A stretch of 64,000 nucleotides of DNA from Chryseobacterium oranimense (GTDB lineage: Bacteria; Bacteroidota; Bacteroidia; Flavobacteriales; Weeksellaceae): assembly GCF_025244725.1 (NCBI RefSeq), contig NZ_CP104203.1:3968001-4032000 (forward strand), in the 5' to 3' direction. The stretch's first letter is position 1. Each line of letters begins with the position of its first letter. Below the pieces are notes generated by a model. It was given only the letters and a program-made list of their open reading frames with translations, was not told the origin of the DNA and did no database searches. Shown one piece after another: positions 24,849 through 34,701 of this stretch. Made by a program: the position numbers and the translations under genes.

Positions 24849-25964
24849 ATGAAGTATTATATTATTGCAGGAGAGGCTTCCGGTGATCTGCATGGGAGTA
24901 ACTTAATGAAAGCCCTTATGAATAAAGATCCGCAGGCAGAAATAAGATTCTGGGGTGGCGATCTTATGAAAGCACAGGGTGGCACTCTGGTAAAACATTA
25001 CCGTGATCTTGCTTTCATGGGATTTCTGGAAGTGGCTATGAATTTAAGAACTATTCTGAACAATATTAAATTCTGCAAAGAAGATATTCAAAAACATAAA
25101 CCTGATATCCTGATTCTGATAGATTATCCGGGGTTTAACCTGAGAATTGCAAGGTTTGCAAAAGAACTCGGAATCAAGGTAGTCTATTATATTTCTCCAC
25201 AGCTGTGGGCATGGAAAGAAGGAAGGGTAGAGATTATCAAAAAATATGTGGATGAAATGATGGTCATTCTTCCTTTTGAAGAAGATTTTTATAAAAATCA
25301 CGGTGTACATTCCCATTTTGTGGGACATCCGCTTCTTGATGCCATAGGCGGTCTGGGCGACATCAGCATTGAAGAATTTAAAAAGGAAAACCATTTTAAT
25401 GAAAAAGAGATCATTGCACTTCTTCCCGGTTCCCGTAAACAGGAAGTGGAAAAAATGCTTGAAATAATGCTTTCCGTGAGACCTCATTTCAAAAATTACC
25501 AGTTTGTAATTGCCGGTGCTCCAAGCCTTCCGAAAGAATTTTATCAGAAATATGTGGATGACAATGTTCATTTTGTTTCCAACAGGACCTATGACCTTCT
25601 GAGATGTTCCAAAGTCGCTTTGGTAACTTCGGGAACAGCAACCCTGGAAACTGCTCTGCTCAATATTCCGGAAGTGGTATGCTATCGTGGAAGCAAAATT
25701 TCCTATGCTATTGCTAAAAGGCTTGTCAAGAACATTAAATACATTTCTCTTGTGAATCTGATTATGGACAGGGAAGTAGTTAAAGAGCTCATCCAGACCG
25801 ATCTGAATACCAAAAATCTTGTTGAAGAGCTTAATAAAATAATAGAAGGTGAAAAAAGAAATCAGGTTTTGGCAGATTACAGCCTTTTAAGGGAAAAGCT
25901 GGGTGGAAAAGGAGCCAGTGAAAAGGCTGCCGAGATAGTTTTGAGCTTAAACAATTCCAATTGA
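24849..25964 (+). CDS. lpxB: lipid-A-disaccharide synthase
   Basis: LpxB condenses UDP-diacylglucosamine with lipid X to make lipid A disaccharide at the inner membrane. The start at ATG 24849 (MKYYIIAGEASGDLHGSNLM) is the canonical N-terminus; an upstream TTG would add eight residues. The 371-residue length is typical. Further motifs are FMGFLEVAMNLRTI, YYISPQLWAWKEGRVEIIKK, FVGHPLLDAI, LLPGSRKQEVEKMLEIML and VTSGTATLETALLNIPEVVC. It indicates a lipid A-bearing Gram-negative envelope. Confidence 0.96.
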   Translation: MKYYIIAGEASGDLHGSNLMKALMNKDPQAEIRFWGGDLMKAQGGTLVKHYRDLAFMGFLEVAMNLRTILNNIKFCKEDIQKHKPDILILIDYPGFNLRIARFAKELGIKVVYYISPQLWAWKEGRVEIIKKYVDEMMVILPFEEDFYKNHGVHSHFVGHPLLDAIGGLGDISIEEFKKENHFNEKEIIALLPGSRKQEVEKMLEIMLSVRPHFKNYQFVIAGAPSLPKEFYQKYVDDNVHFVSNRTYDLLRCSKVALVTSGTATLETALLNIPEVVCYRGSKISYAIAKRLVKNIKYISLVNLIMDREVVKELIQTDLNTKNLVEELNKIIEGEKRNQVLADYSLLREKLGGKGASEKAAEIVLSLNNSN

Positions 25965-26018
25965 TCTATTTGAAACAGATTTCCTTTCATAGAATTTACC
26001 GATTTAAATTTAATTACC

Positions 26019-27107
26019 ATGAACTTTAGAAGCCTACTGATATGCATTTTGTTGATGTGCACTTCAATAAAAAGTTTAGCCCAGAATAATAAACATGATG
26101 AAAAATTTCAGATTTTCTATTACGGCTGGTATGCAAATCCTTCAGTAGATGGAAAATATGAGCATTGGAATCATGATATTTTACCTCACTGGAGCAATCC
26201 GAAATGGAACAACCTGGGAAATCACAAAGGAGGCGATGATATTGGAGCTAATTTTTATCCCGCTTTAGGAAATTACAGCTCCAACGATCCTGAGATCATT
26301 AGAAAACATATGAAAATGATCAAAGAATCCGGAGTGGGGGTAGTGGTTTTAAGCTGGCTGGGAAAAGACTCATTTGTAGATAAAAGCATCACAAAATATC
26401 TGGATATTGCTGATCAGTTTGGTTTAAAAGTAGCTTTTCATATAGAACCGTTTTACAAAAATATTGTTGAACTCAGGGAGCAGCTTTCTTATCTGGTCAA
26501 CACTTACTCCCATCATCATGCTTTTTACAAAAAAGATGGCAAGCCATTGTACTATGTGTACGACAGTTACAAGATCCCGCCTTCAGAATGGTCAAAGCTG
26601 CTTTCCAAGAACGGGGAAAATACAGTACGGAATACAGTTCTGGATGGGCTTTATATCGGGTTATGGGTTGAAAAAGAGCACTCTGAATTCTTTGCAACAT
26701 CAGGGTTTGACGGTTTTTATACCTATTTTGCCAGTGAAGGTTTTGTTTTCGGGAGTACAACATCAAACTGGAGCTATCTTTCCCAATTTGCAAAAGACCA
26801 TCACCTTATCTTCATCCCTTGTGTAGGGCCTGGCTATTCTGATACCAGAATAAGACCCTGGAATGAAGCCAATTTCAAAAGCCGTGAAAACGGGAAGTAT
26901 TATGAAAGAATGTTCCATGCAGCTGTAAAAGTAAATCCGGACTTCATCGGCATTACTTCTTTTAATGAATGGCACGAAGGAACGCAAATAGAACCTGCAA
27001 TCCCTAAAAAATCAGGAGATTTCAAATATGAAGATTACGGAAAGGATTCCTGGTTCTATATAAATGAAACCAGGCGTTTGATCCATCAGTTTTCCGGAGA
27101 TAAATAA
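26019..27107 (+). CDS. secreted GH99-like glycoside hydrolase
   Basis: This 362-residue exported protein (signal MNFRSLLICILLMCTSIKSL, cleavage near LAQ) is related to glycoside hydrolase family 99, the endo-alpha-1,2-mannosidases/mannanases. Signature segments are FQIFYYGWYANPSVDGKYEH, NFYPALGNYSSNDPEIIRKH, VVVLSWLGK and the C-terminal active-site motif FIGITSFNEWHEGTQIEPA. Both acidic clusters expected for GH99 appear present. It lacks nearby SusC/SusD genes, so it is not in a classical polysaccharide utilisation locus. The likely substrate is an alpha-mannose-containing glycan, by family inference. Confidence 0.85.
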   Translation: MNFRSLLICILLMCTSIKSLAQNNKHDEKFQIFYYGWYANPSVDGKYEHWNHDILPHWSNPKWNNLGNHKGGDDIGANFYPALGNYSSNDPEIIRKHMKMIKESGVGVVVLSWLGKDSFVDKSITKYLDIADQFGLKVAFHIEPFYKNIVELREQLSYLVNTYSHHHAFYKKDGKPLYYVYDSYKIPPSEWSKLLSKNGENTVRNTVLDGLYIGLWVEKEHSEFFATSGFDGFYTYFASEGFVFGSTTSNWSYLSQFAKDHHLIFIPCVGPGYSDTRIRPWNEANFKSRENGKYYERMFHAAVKVNPDFIGITSFNEWHEGTQIEPAIPKKSGDFKYEDYGKDSWFYINETRRLIHQFSGDK

Positions 27108-27120
27108 TCCCCAAATACTT

Positions 27121-27150
27121 AAAGCTGTCTTTGAAGACGGCTTTTATTTT
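27121..27150 (+). terminator. terminator after the GH99-like gene
   Basis: AAAGCTGTCTT-TG-AAGACGGCTTT forms a hairpin (one G-T pair), followed by TATTTTTTTA. Confidence 0.75.
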
Positions 27151-27290
27151 TTTATTAAAACCAGCTTTTATAGTAAATAATCAAGCCTTATATTATTCAT
27201 TAAAATGGGATATAGTGTTTGAATTCTGCAAAATCAGTGTTATTGAATCATAAGAAAATTAATTACTTTTTAATGGTAAAATTACACAGG

Positions 27291-29060
27291 ATGAACAAGC
27301 AACCTCTCCTTATTTTGTCCGTCTGTTTTATTCTTGGAATTCTCTTTCAGGATAATTTTCCGATGGATACAACCATTATATATGCAGTATCAGGGATCTG
27401 TTTATTGATTTTCCTCTTGTATTTTGTGACTTCTTATTTTCTTCATAAAACAAAAGCAGTATTATTGGGGCTTATGTTTTTCGGAGCCGGAATTATTCTT
27501 CATTTTTTTAATACTTTTTCGCCTGCTCCCTTATCTGTGTCTCAAAATGGCTCTATATTTTTTAAGGTTTCAAAAAAACTGAATTCTACAGAGAAAAATA
27601 AAAAATACGAAGGATCAATTCAATCGGGAAAAGAAAACTTCAAAGCTGTTATTTACATTCCCAAAACGGCTGAAGAATTGGATTTTAAACATTATTACAG
27701 GGCGGATGCTTATATATCAAAGCCAAAACCTCCGCAACATGACTTTCAGTTTGATTATGCCAGCTATCTGAAAAGAAAAAATATTGAATATCAGTGTTAT
27801 ATATCCGGAGAAATTATTTCAGCAACAAGAAAGAATTTGAGTATCAATGAACAGATTCAGCAGCATCGATTGAACATTTTACAAAAAATTGACAAATCTG
27901 AAATGTCCTATAAAACCCGGGAATTTCTAAAAGGAATTATCCTGGCAGACAGAACAGAAATGGATGCAGGTACTGTGCAGGATTTTAACAGGTCCGGGAT
28001 GGTTCATCTGCTGGCTATTTCCGGGACACATATCGTAGTGATTTTCGGAATGTTCTATTTTTTGCTGACACGGTTCAGTCCTTTAAGATTCAGGAAATAT
28101 GCGGTTATCACCAGTATTGTTTTTATCTGGGTTTTTGCTGCATTTATAGGATTTGGCAGTTCAGTGCTGCGTTCCTGTATTATGCTTTCTGTGTATTTTA
28201 TCTATGTGTTGCTTCAGAGAAAGCCGGATTTGCTTCATTCCCTCTCACTGTCTGCATTGATTATTTTGGTGAGCGATACGCAGCAGCTCTTCGATGTAGG
28301 TTTTCAGCTCAGTTTTCTTGCCGTGCTGGGGATATTTTGGTTGAACCAGCCTCTTTTGAAATATTTTCCCCGGCAGGATGGTTACTTTAAAAAACTAATC
28401 TGCAATACCATTACCATTTCGATCTCTGCACAGCTGGCCACATTGCCATTGGTATTATATTATTTTCATCAGTTCTCGCTGGTTTCTGTTCCTGCCAATA
28501 TCCTGATTGTTCCGTTTTCAGAAATTCTGATTGTATTTTCCTTCCTGATGACCATTCTCATAGGATTAAAAATAGATTTTACATGGATTGATTCCGTATA
28601 TGACACTTCAATCCAGGTTTTGTTAAACCTGATTCACTGGTTTGCAGAAAGAGATGTATTATTTTTTTCGAATATAGCAATGAATTTTATTGAAGTTTTA
28701 TCTTTGTCCGTGATCGTTTACATGCTGAGGCCATTGTTTTTGAACATCAAATTCAAAAATTCAGTCAGAGCAGTTGCTGCGATTCTTGTTTTTTTTGTGC
28801 TCAGAACCGGATTTAATATCTTTGAAAATCAGAAAGAAGAAATATTGCTTCACGATTTCAATAAAACCAAAGTATTATCTGTAAAAGATGGGAACAGAGC
28901 TTGTTTTTGGGTATCTGAAAATTCGGATAAAAAGAAAATTTCCAGATTTATAGCTGATCCTTACTGCTCTTCCAGGCGTATAGAAAATATGAAAATAAAA
29001 GCCTTTCCCAAATCAGCAGAAAAGGTAGTTTATAATGGCAGAATTTATAATTTGAAATAA
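27291..29060 (+). CDS. ComEC/Rec2-family membrane protein
   Basis: This 589-residue polytopic protein of the ComEC/Rec2 competence family passes single-stranded DNA across the inner membrane during natural transformation. The start at 27291 (MNKQPLLILSVCFILGILFQ) is preferred over an upstream TTG. An N-terminal DUF4131-type soluble part with an OB-like region spans about residues 75-200. The competence domain signature AISGTHIVVIFGMFYFLL and GFGSSVLRSCIMLSVYF follow, with about ten helices. The C-terminal metallo-beta-lactamase nuclease domain seen in Bacillus ComEC is missing; only about 60 soluble residues remain after the last helix. This short form is common in Bacteroidota. Confidence 0.85.
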   Translation: MNKQPLLILSVCFILGILFQDNFPMDTTIIYAVSGICLLIFLLYFVTSYFLHKTKAVLLGLMFFGAGIILHFFNTFSPAPLSVSQNGSIFFKVSKKLNSTEKNKKYEGSIQSGKENFKAVIYIPKTAEELDFKHYYRADAYISKPKPPQHDFQFDYASYLKRKNIEYQCYISGEIISATRKNLSINEQIQQHRLNILQKIDKSEMSYKTREFLKGIILADRTEMDAGTVQDFNRSGMVHLLAISGTHIVVIFGMFYFLLTRFSPLRFRKYAVITSIVFIWVFAAFIGFGSSVLRSCIMLSVYFIYVLLQRKPDLLHSLSLSALIILVSDTQQLFDVGFQLSFLAVLGIFWLNQPLLKYFPRQDGYFKKLICNTITISISAQLATLPLVLYYFHQFSLVSVPANILIVPFSEILIVFSFLMTILIGLKIDFTWIDSVYDTSIQVLLNLIHWFAERDVLFFSNIAMNFIEVLSLSVIVYMLRPLFLNIKFKNSVRAVAAILVFFVLRTGFNIFENQKEEILLHDFNKTKVLSVKDGNRACFWVSENSDKKKISRFIADPYCSSRRIENMKIKAFPKSAEKVVYNGRIYNLK

Positions 29061-29203
29061 TAAACCGATATTTCATTTTTCCCTCTAAATAATGTGTTAG
29101 ATTCTTATTTAGAAAGATTACAAACTGGCTAATTGTGAGATTTCTCACTTCCCGATATTGTTAACATTTCTTAATTTTGTGGGAAATTCAAATTTAAACT
29201 TAT

Positions 29204-29869
29204 ATGGCAGGTTTAACGAGTTCTACGATAGGTAGAAAATATGCGATGGCATTATCAGCTCTATTTTTGCTGATCTTTCTTATACTGCATTTAACGACAA
29301 ACTTATTATCTGTATTGCCGAACCGTAACATCTTTAATACGGCTTCCGACTTCATGGGTTATAATCCGCTTGTCCAGTTTCTGATGCAGCCTATTCTTGG
29401 TTTTGCGGTTATTTTCCATTTTATCATGGGATTCGTACTGGAGATTAAGAACAATAAAGCACGTCCGATAAAGTATGCTTCCAACAACCCTTCTGTGAAC
29501 TCTTCATGGATGTCCAGAAATATGATTATTTCCGGAGCTGTTGTGTTAGCCTTCTTAGTTCTTCACTTTTATGATTTCTGGCTTCATGAAATCAATTACA
29601 AGTATGTTGAAGGGCTTGCTCCAGATTCAGAACGTTTCTGGCCGGAGCTTCACGAGAAGTTTGCCGATATCTGGAGAGTAGTACTGTATGTAATTGCTTT
29701 CGTTTTATTGGGACTGCACCTTGCTCACGGTTTCCAGTCTTCGTTCCAGTCTATCGGAGCAAGACATCCGAAATATACTCCGGTAATTAAAGCTTTTGGA
29801 AAATGGTATTCAATCCTTATTCCTGCAGGTTTCATTTTTATCGCAATTTTTCACTTTGTAACTCAATAA
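29204..29869 (+). CDS. sdhC: succinate dehydrogenase cytochrome b subunit
   Basis: This 221-residue membrane anchor of the class B succinate dehydrogenase/fumarate reductase has five hydrophobic helices. Histidines positioned to bind two b-type hemes occur in the helices (FLILHLTTNLL, FAVIFHFIMGFVLE, FLVLHFYDFW, LLGLHLAHGFQSSF, FIAIFHFVTQ). It passes electrons from the iron-sulfur subunit to menaquinone. It is followed 15 nt later by sdhA and then sdhB, the standard order for this phylum. A TAATTTTG box (29172-29179) upstream may be its -7 element. Confidence 0.94.
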   Translation: MAGLTSSTIGRKYAMALSALFLLIFLILHLTTNLLSVLPNRNIFNTASDFMGYNPLVQFLMQPILGFAVIFHFIMGFVLEIKNNKARPIKYASNNPSVNSSWMSRNMIISGAVVLAFLVLHFYDFWLHEINYKYVEGLAPDSERFWPELHEKFADIWRVVLYVIAFVLLGLHLAHGFQSSFQSIGARHPKYTPVIKAFGKWYSILIPAGFIFIAIFHFVTQ

Positions 29870-29884
29870 TATCAATATACCAAT

Positions 29885-31897
29885 ATGAGTAAATTAGATT
29901 CAAAAATTCCGGCTGGTCCTTTAAAGGATAAATGGAAGCATCATAAAGACCATATGAACCTTGTTGCACCAAACAACAGAGATAAGATTGATATTATTGT
30001 TGTAGGTACAGGTTTGGCAGGAGGTTCTGCTGCAGCTACTCTGGCTGAGCAAGGATATAATGTAAAAGCATTCTGTTATCAGGATTCTCCAAGAAGAGCA
30101 CACTCAATTGCAGCGCAGGGAGGTATTAATGCTGCTAAAAACTATCAGGGTGATGGTGACTCCACATACAGATTGTTCTATGACACAATCAAAGGTGGTG
30201 ACTATAGAGCGAGAGAAGCTAACGTTTACAGATTAGCTGAGGTTTCTGCCAATATTATCGACCAGTGTGTTTCCCAGGGTGTTCCTTTCGGGAGAGATTA
30301 CGGCGGTCAGCTAGATAACCGTTCATTTGGTGGGGTTCAGGTAAAAAGAACCTTCTATGCAAAAGGACAAACAGGACAGCAGTTATTATTAGGCGCTTAT
30401 TCTGCAATGAGCCGTCAGATCGGTAAAGGTAGAATCAAGATGTATAACCGTCACGAGATGCTTGATCTTGTAATTGTTGACGGAAAAGCAAGAGGGATTA
30501 TCGCAAGAAACCTTGTAACAGGTGAAATTGAAAGACATTCTGCTCACGCTGTTGTTATTGCTTCAGGAGGTTACGGAAACGTATATTTCCTTTCTACCAA
30601 TGCAATGGGATCAAACGTTTCTGCAGCTTGGAAGATCCACAAAAAAGGAGCGTATTTCGCAAACCCTTGCTACGTACAGATTCATCCGACTTGTATTCCT
30701 GTTCACGGAACTCAGCAGTCTAAGCTGACTCTGATGTCTGAATCATTAAGAAACTCCGGAAGAATCTGGGTTCCTAAGAAAATTGAAGATTCAGTAGCGA
30801 TCAGAGAAGGTAAACTGAGACCGGAAAATATTAAAGAAGAAGATAGAGATTATTATCTGGAAAGAAGATATCCTGCATTCGGAAACTTAGTACCTAGAGA
30901 CGTTGCGTCCAGAGCTGGTAAAGAAAGATGTGATGCTGGTTTCGGAATCGAAAATAATGATACTAAAGAAGGTGTTTACCTGGATTTTTCTACAGAAATC
31001 ATCAAAAAAGGTAAAGAAGCCGCTATCGAAAAACATATTCACAATCCTACAGAGCAGCAGATCTATGATTTAGGAAAAGCTTGGATTGAGGAGAAATACG
31101 GTAACTTATTCGTAATGTACGAGAAAATTACTGCTGATGATCCTTACAAAACGCCAATGAAGATTTATCCTGCGGTTCACTACACAATGGGTGGTGTTTG
31201 GGTTGATTATAACCTACAATCTACGATCCCTGGATGTTTCGTAATAGGTGAAGCTAACTTCTCGGATCACGGAGCCAACAGATTGGGGGCTTCTGCTTTG
31301 ATGCAAGGTTTAGCAGACGGATATTTCGTACTTCCTTACACGATTGCAGATTACCTTTCTGCTGACATCAGAACGGGAACAATTCCTACCACTTCCGGTG
31401 AATTTGATCAGGCTGAAAAAGGAATTAAAGATAAAATAGATTTCTTCTTAAACAATAAAGGAACTCATTCAGTAGATCATTTCCACAAAAAATTAGGACA
31501 CATCATGTGGAATAAAGTGGGAATGGGAAGAACGCCTGAAGGTTTGAAAGAAGCTATTGCTGAAATTGCTCAAGTGAAGAAAGATTTCTGGGCAGATGTA
31601 AAAGTTCCTGGCGATGCAGATGGAATGAACACTGAGCTTGAAAAAGCATTCAGAGTGGCAGATTTCATCGAGCTTGGACAATTAATGGCTATCGATGCTT
31701 TACATAGAAACGAATCTTGTGGAGGACACTTCAGAGAAGATCATGCTACTCCGGAAGGGGAAGCTGAAAGAGATGACGTTAACTTTAAATATGTTGCAGC
31801 TTGGGAATATCAGACAGATGATATCACAACCGAAGTTCTGCATAAAGAAGACTTGATCTATGAGAACATTGAAGTTAAAGCAAGAAGTTATAAATAA
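29885..31897 (+). CDS. sdhA: succinate dehydrogenase flavoprotein subunit
   Basis: This 670-residue catalytic subunit carries covalent FAD and oxidises succinate to fumarate in the TCA cycle. The dinucleotide fold is [20 protein letters not shown]; the FAD-attachment histidine lies in [17 protein letters not shown]. Substrate-site segments include [40 protein letters not shown] and the C-terminal [20 protein letters not shown]. Its length exceeds the 588-residue proteobacterial form, as is normal for the class B enzyme. It is the middle gene of sdhCAB. Confidence 0.96.
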   Translation: MSKLDSKIPAGPLKDKWKHHKDHMNLVAPNNRDKIDIIVVGTGLAGGSAAATLAEQGYNVKAFCYQDSPRRAHSIAAQGGINAAKNYQGDGDSTYRLFYDTIKGGDYRAREANVYRLAEVSANIIDQCVSQGVPFGRDYGGQLDNRSFGGVQVKRTFYAKGQTGQQLLLGAYSAMSRQIGKGRIKMYNRHEMLDLVIVDGKARGIIARNLVTGEIERHSAHAVVIASGGYGNVYFLSTNAMGSNVSAAWKIHKKGAYFANPCYVQIHPTCIPVHGTQQSKLTLMSESLRNSGRIWVPKKIEDSVAIREGKLRPENIKEEDRDYYLERRYPAFGNLVPRDVASRAGKERCDAGFGIENNDTKEGVYLDFSTEIIKKGKEAAIEKHIHNPTEQQIYDLGKAWIEEKYGNLFVMYEKITADDPYKTPMKIYPAVHYTMGGVWVDYNLQSTIPGCFVIGEANFSDHGANRLGASALMQGLADGYFVLPYTIADYLSADIRTGTIPTTSGEFDQAEKGIKDKIDFFLNNKGTHSVDHFHKKLGHIMWNKVGMGRTPEGLKEAIAEIAQVKKDFWADVKVPGDADGMNTELEKAFRVADFIELGQLMAIDALHRNESCGGHFREDHATPEGEAERDDVNFKYVAAWEYQTDDITTEVLHKEDLIYENIEVKARSYK

Positions 31898-31921
31898 TCT
31901 CCAACCTATAAATAAATAATT

Positions 31922-32689
31922 ATGAGTGCAAAAAAAGGCCTTCATCTTACCCTGAAAATTTGGAGACAAAAAAATAGCAAAACTAAAGGTCAGTTTGAGA
32001 CCTATAAAATATCAGATGTTTCTACAGATTCCTCATTCCTTGAAATGCTGGACATCCTGAACGAAAACATCATTAACGAAGGAAAAGAGCCTATTGCTTT
32101 CGATCACGACTGTCGTGAAGGAATCTGCGGAATGTGTTCCCTTTACATCAACGGTAGAGCACATGGCCCGGATACAGGTATTACAACCTGCCAGCTTCAC
32201 ATGAGAATGTTCAAAGACGGGGAAACTATCGTTATTGAACCTTGGAGAAGTGCAGCTTTCCCGGTTATCAAAGACTTAATGGTAGACAGAAGCGCATTCG
32301 ACAGAGTAATGGCTGCCGGGGGTTTCATTTCCGTGAATACTTCAGGTAATACACTGGATGCCAATGCAATTCCGGTTCCTAAAGAAGATGCAGACAAAGC
32401 AATGGATGCTGCAGCATGTATCGGATGCGGTGCGTGTGTGGCTACTTGTAAAAATGGTTCTGCCATGCTGTTCGTAGGAGCTAAGGTTTCTCAGTATGCC
32501 CTTTTACCTCAGGGTAAAGTAGAAGCGAAAAGAAGAGTTCTGAACATGGTGAAAGCTATGGACGAAGAAGGATTCGGGAACTGTTCAAACACAGGTGCAT
32601 GTGAAGTGGAATGTCCGAAAGGAATTTCTCTTGAAAACATCGCCAGAATGAACAGAGAATATATGGCTGCTATGGTAGATAACGGATAG
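31922..32689 (+). CDS. sdhB: succinate dehydrogenase iron-sulfur subunit
   Basis: This 255-residue subunit carries the [2Fe-2S], [4Fe-4S] and [3Fe-4S] clusters linking SdhA to SdhC. The plant-type ferredoxin motif is [15 protein letters not shown] with a later C (TTCQLHM). The second domain holds [19 protein letters not shown] and the final group [15 protein letters not shown]. It lies 24 nt after sdhA. A strong terminator 20 nt downstream closes the operon. Confidence 0.96.
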   Translation: MSAKKGLHLTLKIWRQKNSKTKGQFETYKISDVSTDSSFLEMLDILNENIINEGKEPIAFDHDCREGICGMCSLYINGRAHGPDTGITTCQLHMRMFKDGETIVIEPWRSAAFPVIKDLMVDRSAFDRVMAAGGFISVNTSGNTLDANAIPVPKEDADKAMDAAACIGCGACVATCKNGSAMLFVGAKVSQYALLPQGKVEAKRRVLNMVKAMDEEGFGNCSNTGACEVECPKGISLENIARMNREYMAAMVDNG

Positions 32690-32708
32690 AATCTATTCAA
32701 ATACATAT

Positions 32709-32740
32709 AAAATCGCCTTCATTATGAAGGCGATTTTTTT
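32709..32740 (+). terminator. terminator of the sdhCAB operon
   Basis: AAAATCGCCTTCAT and ATGAAGGCGATTTT are perfectly complementary, followed by a T run. Confidence 0.88.
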
Positions 32741-33009
32741 ATACATACCATATGGCTGTTAAAATTTGTTAAGTTATTGCCTAAATAAGACATTCTTTGT
32801 TTAATAAGTCTATATTTGGTGAGCACAGAAGTGTGCTGAAAATAGATTGTGTTTTTCCAAATCTTTATTTTTCAGAGGTGAAATTTTATAGAGCGGAAAA
32901 AGCGTTGGAAGACCCTTTTTGTGGGGATTCCATAAAATTTTCAAAAAAAATAAATAGTGTTAATCAACAAGCCGCAAAAAACGTATTTTTGCGTAATATT
33001 AAAATTGAA

Positions 33010-34533
33010 ATGAAAAAATATCTTTTATTGTTTATCATCACAGCTTTTGTGATGTCTTGTTCAAAAAAAGTTGAAGTTAAAGGAAAAATTACCGGAAGTT
33101 CACCACTCGAAAGAATTGAATTCGTTGAAGCTTCTGGTGTGGCAACCCTTCCGCTTGTTAATATTGGTTTAGATAAAAGTGGAAACTTTACAGGAAGCTT
33201 TGAAGCTCCTAAAGACGGGATGTACGTCATTAACTATGCAGGAAGACAAAACCTTATTTATCTTGAAGGCGGGCAGAAACTGAATATCTCAGGAAATGCA
33301 ATGACTTTCCCTAATGAATTTGTAGTAACAGGAGATGCTAAGAAAAATAATGATTTCCTTCAGGCCAGCCAAAAATTCCTGGGTGAGTACGGAAGTAAAA
33401 TCAATATCCAGCAGCTAATGTCCGGTGACGAGAAAACATTCCTTAAAGGAGCTCAGAAAATCGAAGCCGATATCAATAAAAATGTAGAAGAGCTTGCTCA
33501 GAAAAATAATCCAAGCAAAGGAATCCTTGAGTGGAAAAAGAATGATGTGAAAGTGACTATTCTTAACCTTCTTGCCAACTATGAGATGTCACAGCGCCAG
33601 ATGTCAGGAAACCCTTCATTTAAAGTTTCCAAAACTTTCAAGGATTATGAAACCAAACTGGAAGGAGATAAAGACGTAATGGTAAAAACGATTCCGTTAT
33701 ACAGACAATATCTTCTTGTGAAAATGAGTCCTGACTTTCAAAAGTATGCCGAGGCAAAAGCTAAAGGAAAAACAGACGTTACCACTTCTGAAATTTTTTC
33801 ACAGTTCCTGAAAGACAGAAAAGAAGTTTCACAGACTGCCAAAGACTATCTGTTGGCATTTGTAGTGGCTCAGGATATTCATCCGGGTGCTCCTGCAAAG
33901 AATATGGATAAAGTTAAGAAAATCATCGATACAGATATTACAGATGCCGGCATCAAAGCGGATCTGGTTAAAATGCAGTTAGCCGTTAACGGACTTAAAG
34001 TAGGAGAAGCTGCTCCTGAAACATCATTAACAAAAGCAGATGGGAAATCTTACCAGCTTTCTGAAAATAAAGGAAAACCATACATGCTGTTTTTCTATGC
34101 ATCATGGAATCCTTACATCAGTGAAGCTACAGTTCCTGTACTGAAAGAAGTGGTGAACTTCTATAAATCTAAAATGAACTTTGTTTTTGTGAACGTAGAC
34201 GATACAAAAGACCAGTTCGTAAAAACAAGCAGTGCATTGCTGAAAGGAATTCCGGGAACCAATGTGTATGGAGAAAAAGGTCTGGATTCAGATATTGCTA
34301 AAAAATACGGAGTGTACGGATTTAAACTTCCTTGCTTTGTAATTGTTGATAAGGACGGTAAAATTGCCAGCAGATCTTTTGTAAACCTTGGCGAACAGGA
34401 AGTAGTGACCATATTGGATAAGCTTACAGGTCTTTCTGCACCGAAAGTACAGCCTAACGTTCAGATGATGCCGGGAATGCCGGTTGACCCTTCTGCACAG
34501 CCTGCCAATCCTCAGCCTGCCCCAACAAAATAA
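33010..34533 (+). CDS. thioredoxin-fold lipoprotein lacking CxxC
   Basis: This lipoprotein of 507 residues (signal MKKYLLLFIITAFVMSC, lipid at C17) has an N-terminal DUF4369-like beta domain (VEVKGKITGSSPLERIEFVE, YVINYAGRQNLIYLEGGQKL), a helical middle and a C-terminal TlpA/AhpC-like thioredoxin domain from about residue 335 (KVGEAAPETSLTKADGK, FFYASWNPYISEATVPVLKE, IVDKDGKIASRSFV). The active-site CxxC of TlpA proteins is replaced by N367-P-Y-I370, so redox activity is unlikely. The cis-proline region GFKLPCFVIVD is kept. The tail is Pro/Gln rich. It is likely an envelope folding or binding protein. The long upstream gap holds a TATTTTTG box at 32984-32991 without a matching -33 box. Confidence 0.83.
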   Translation: MKKYLLLFIITAFVMSCSKKVEVKGKITGSSPLERIEFVEASGVATLPLVNIGLDKSGNFTGSFEAPKDGMYVINYAGRQNLIYLEGGQKLNISGNAMTFPNEFVVTGDAKKNNDFLQASQKFLGEYGSKINIQQLMSGDEKTFLKGAQKIEADINKNVEELAQKNNPSKGILEWKKNDVKVTILNLLANYEMSQRQMSGNPSFKVSKTFKDYETKLEGDKDVMVKTIPLYRQYLLVKMSPDFQKYAEAKAKGKTDVTTSEIFSQFLKDRKEVSQTAKDYLLAFVVAQDIHPGAPAKNMDKVKKIIDTDITDAGIKADLVKMQLAVNGLKVGEAAPETSLTKADGKSYQLSENKGKPYMLFFYASWNPYISEATVPVLKEVVNFYKSKMNFVFVNVDDTKDQFVKTSSALLKGIPGTNVYGEKGLDSDIAKKYGVYGFKLPCFVIVDKDGKIASRSFVNLGEQEVVTILDKLTGLSAPKVQPNVQMMPGMPVDPSAQPANPQPAPTK

Positions 34534-34553
34534 TAAACTTTAACATAGATGGA

Positions 34554-34581
34554 AACCTTATCTTCGGATAAGGTTTTTTTT
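34554..34581 (+). terminator. terminator after the thioredoxin-fold lipoprotein
   Basis: AACCTTATC-TTCG-GATAAGGTT forms a stable UUCG tetraloop hairpin followed by T6. Confidence 0.88.
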
Positions 34582-34701
34582 ATTGTATTTTTGCGGAATA
34601 AAACCGGAGAATTCTTTCGGTTACATTAGAAAAAATAAAAATAGAGTTTACGGTGAAACCCGATGGTTCCATCTGAACGTTAAAAGAAATTGAGTTTAGG
34701 G

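Noticed and set aside
34600..34701. Possible riboswitch in the rlmD leader
   Set aside because: The stretch has small hairpins (GATGGTTCCATC), but none of the conserved cores of known riboswitches could be recognised.
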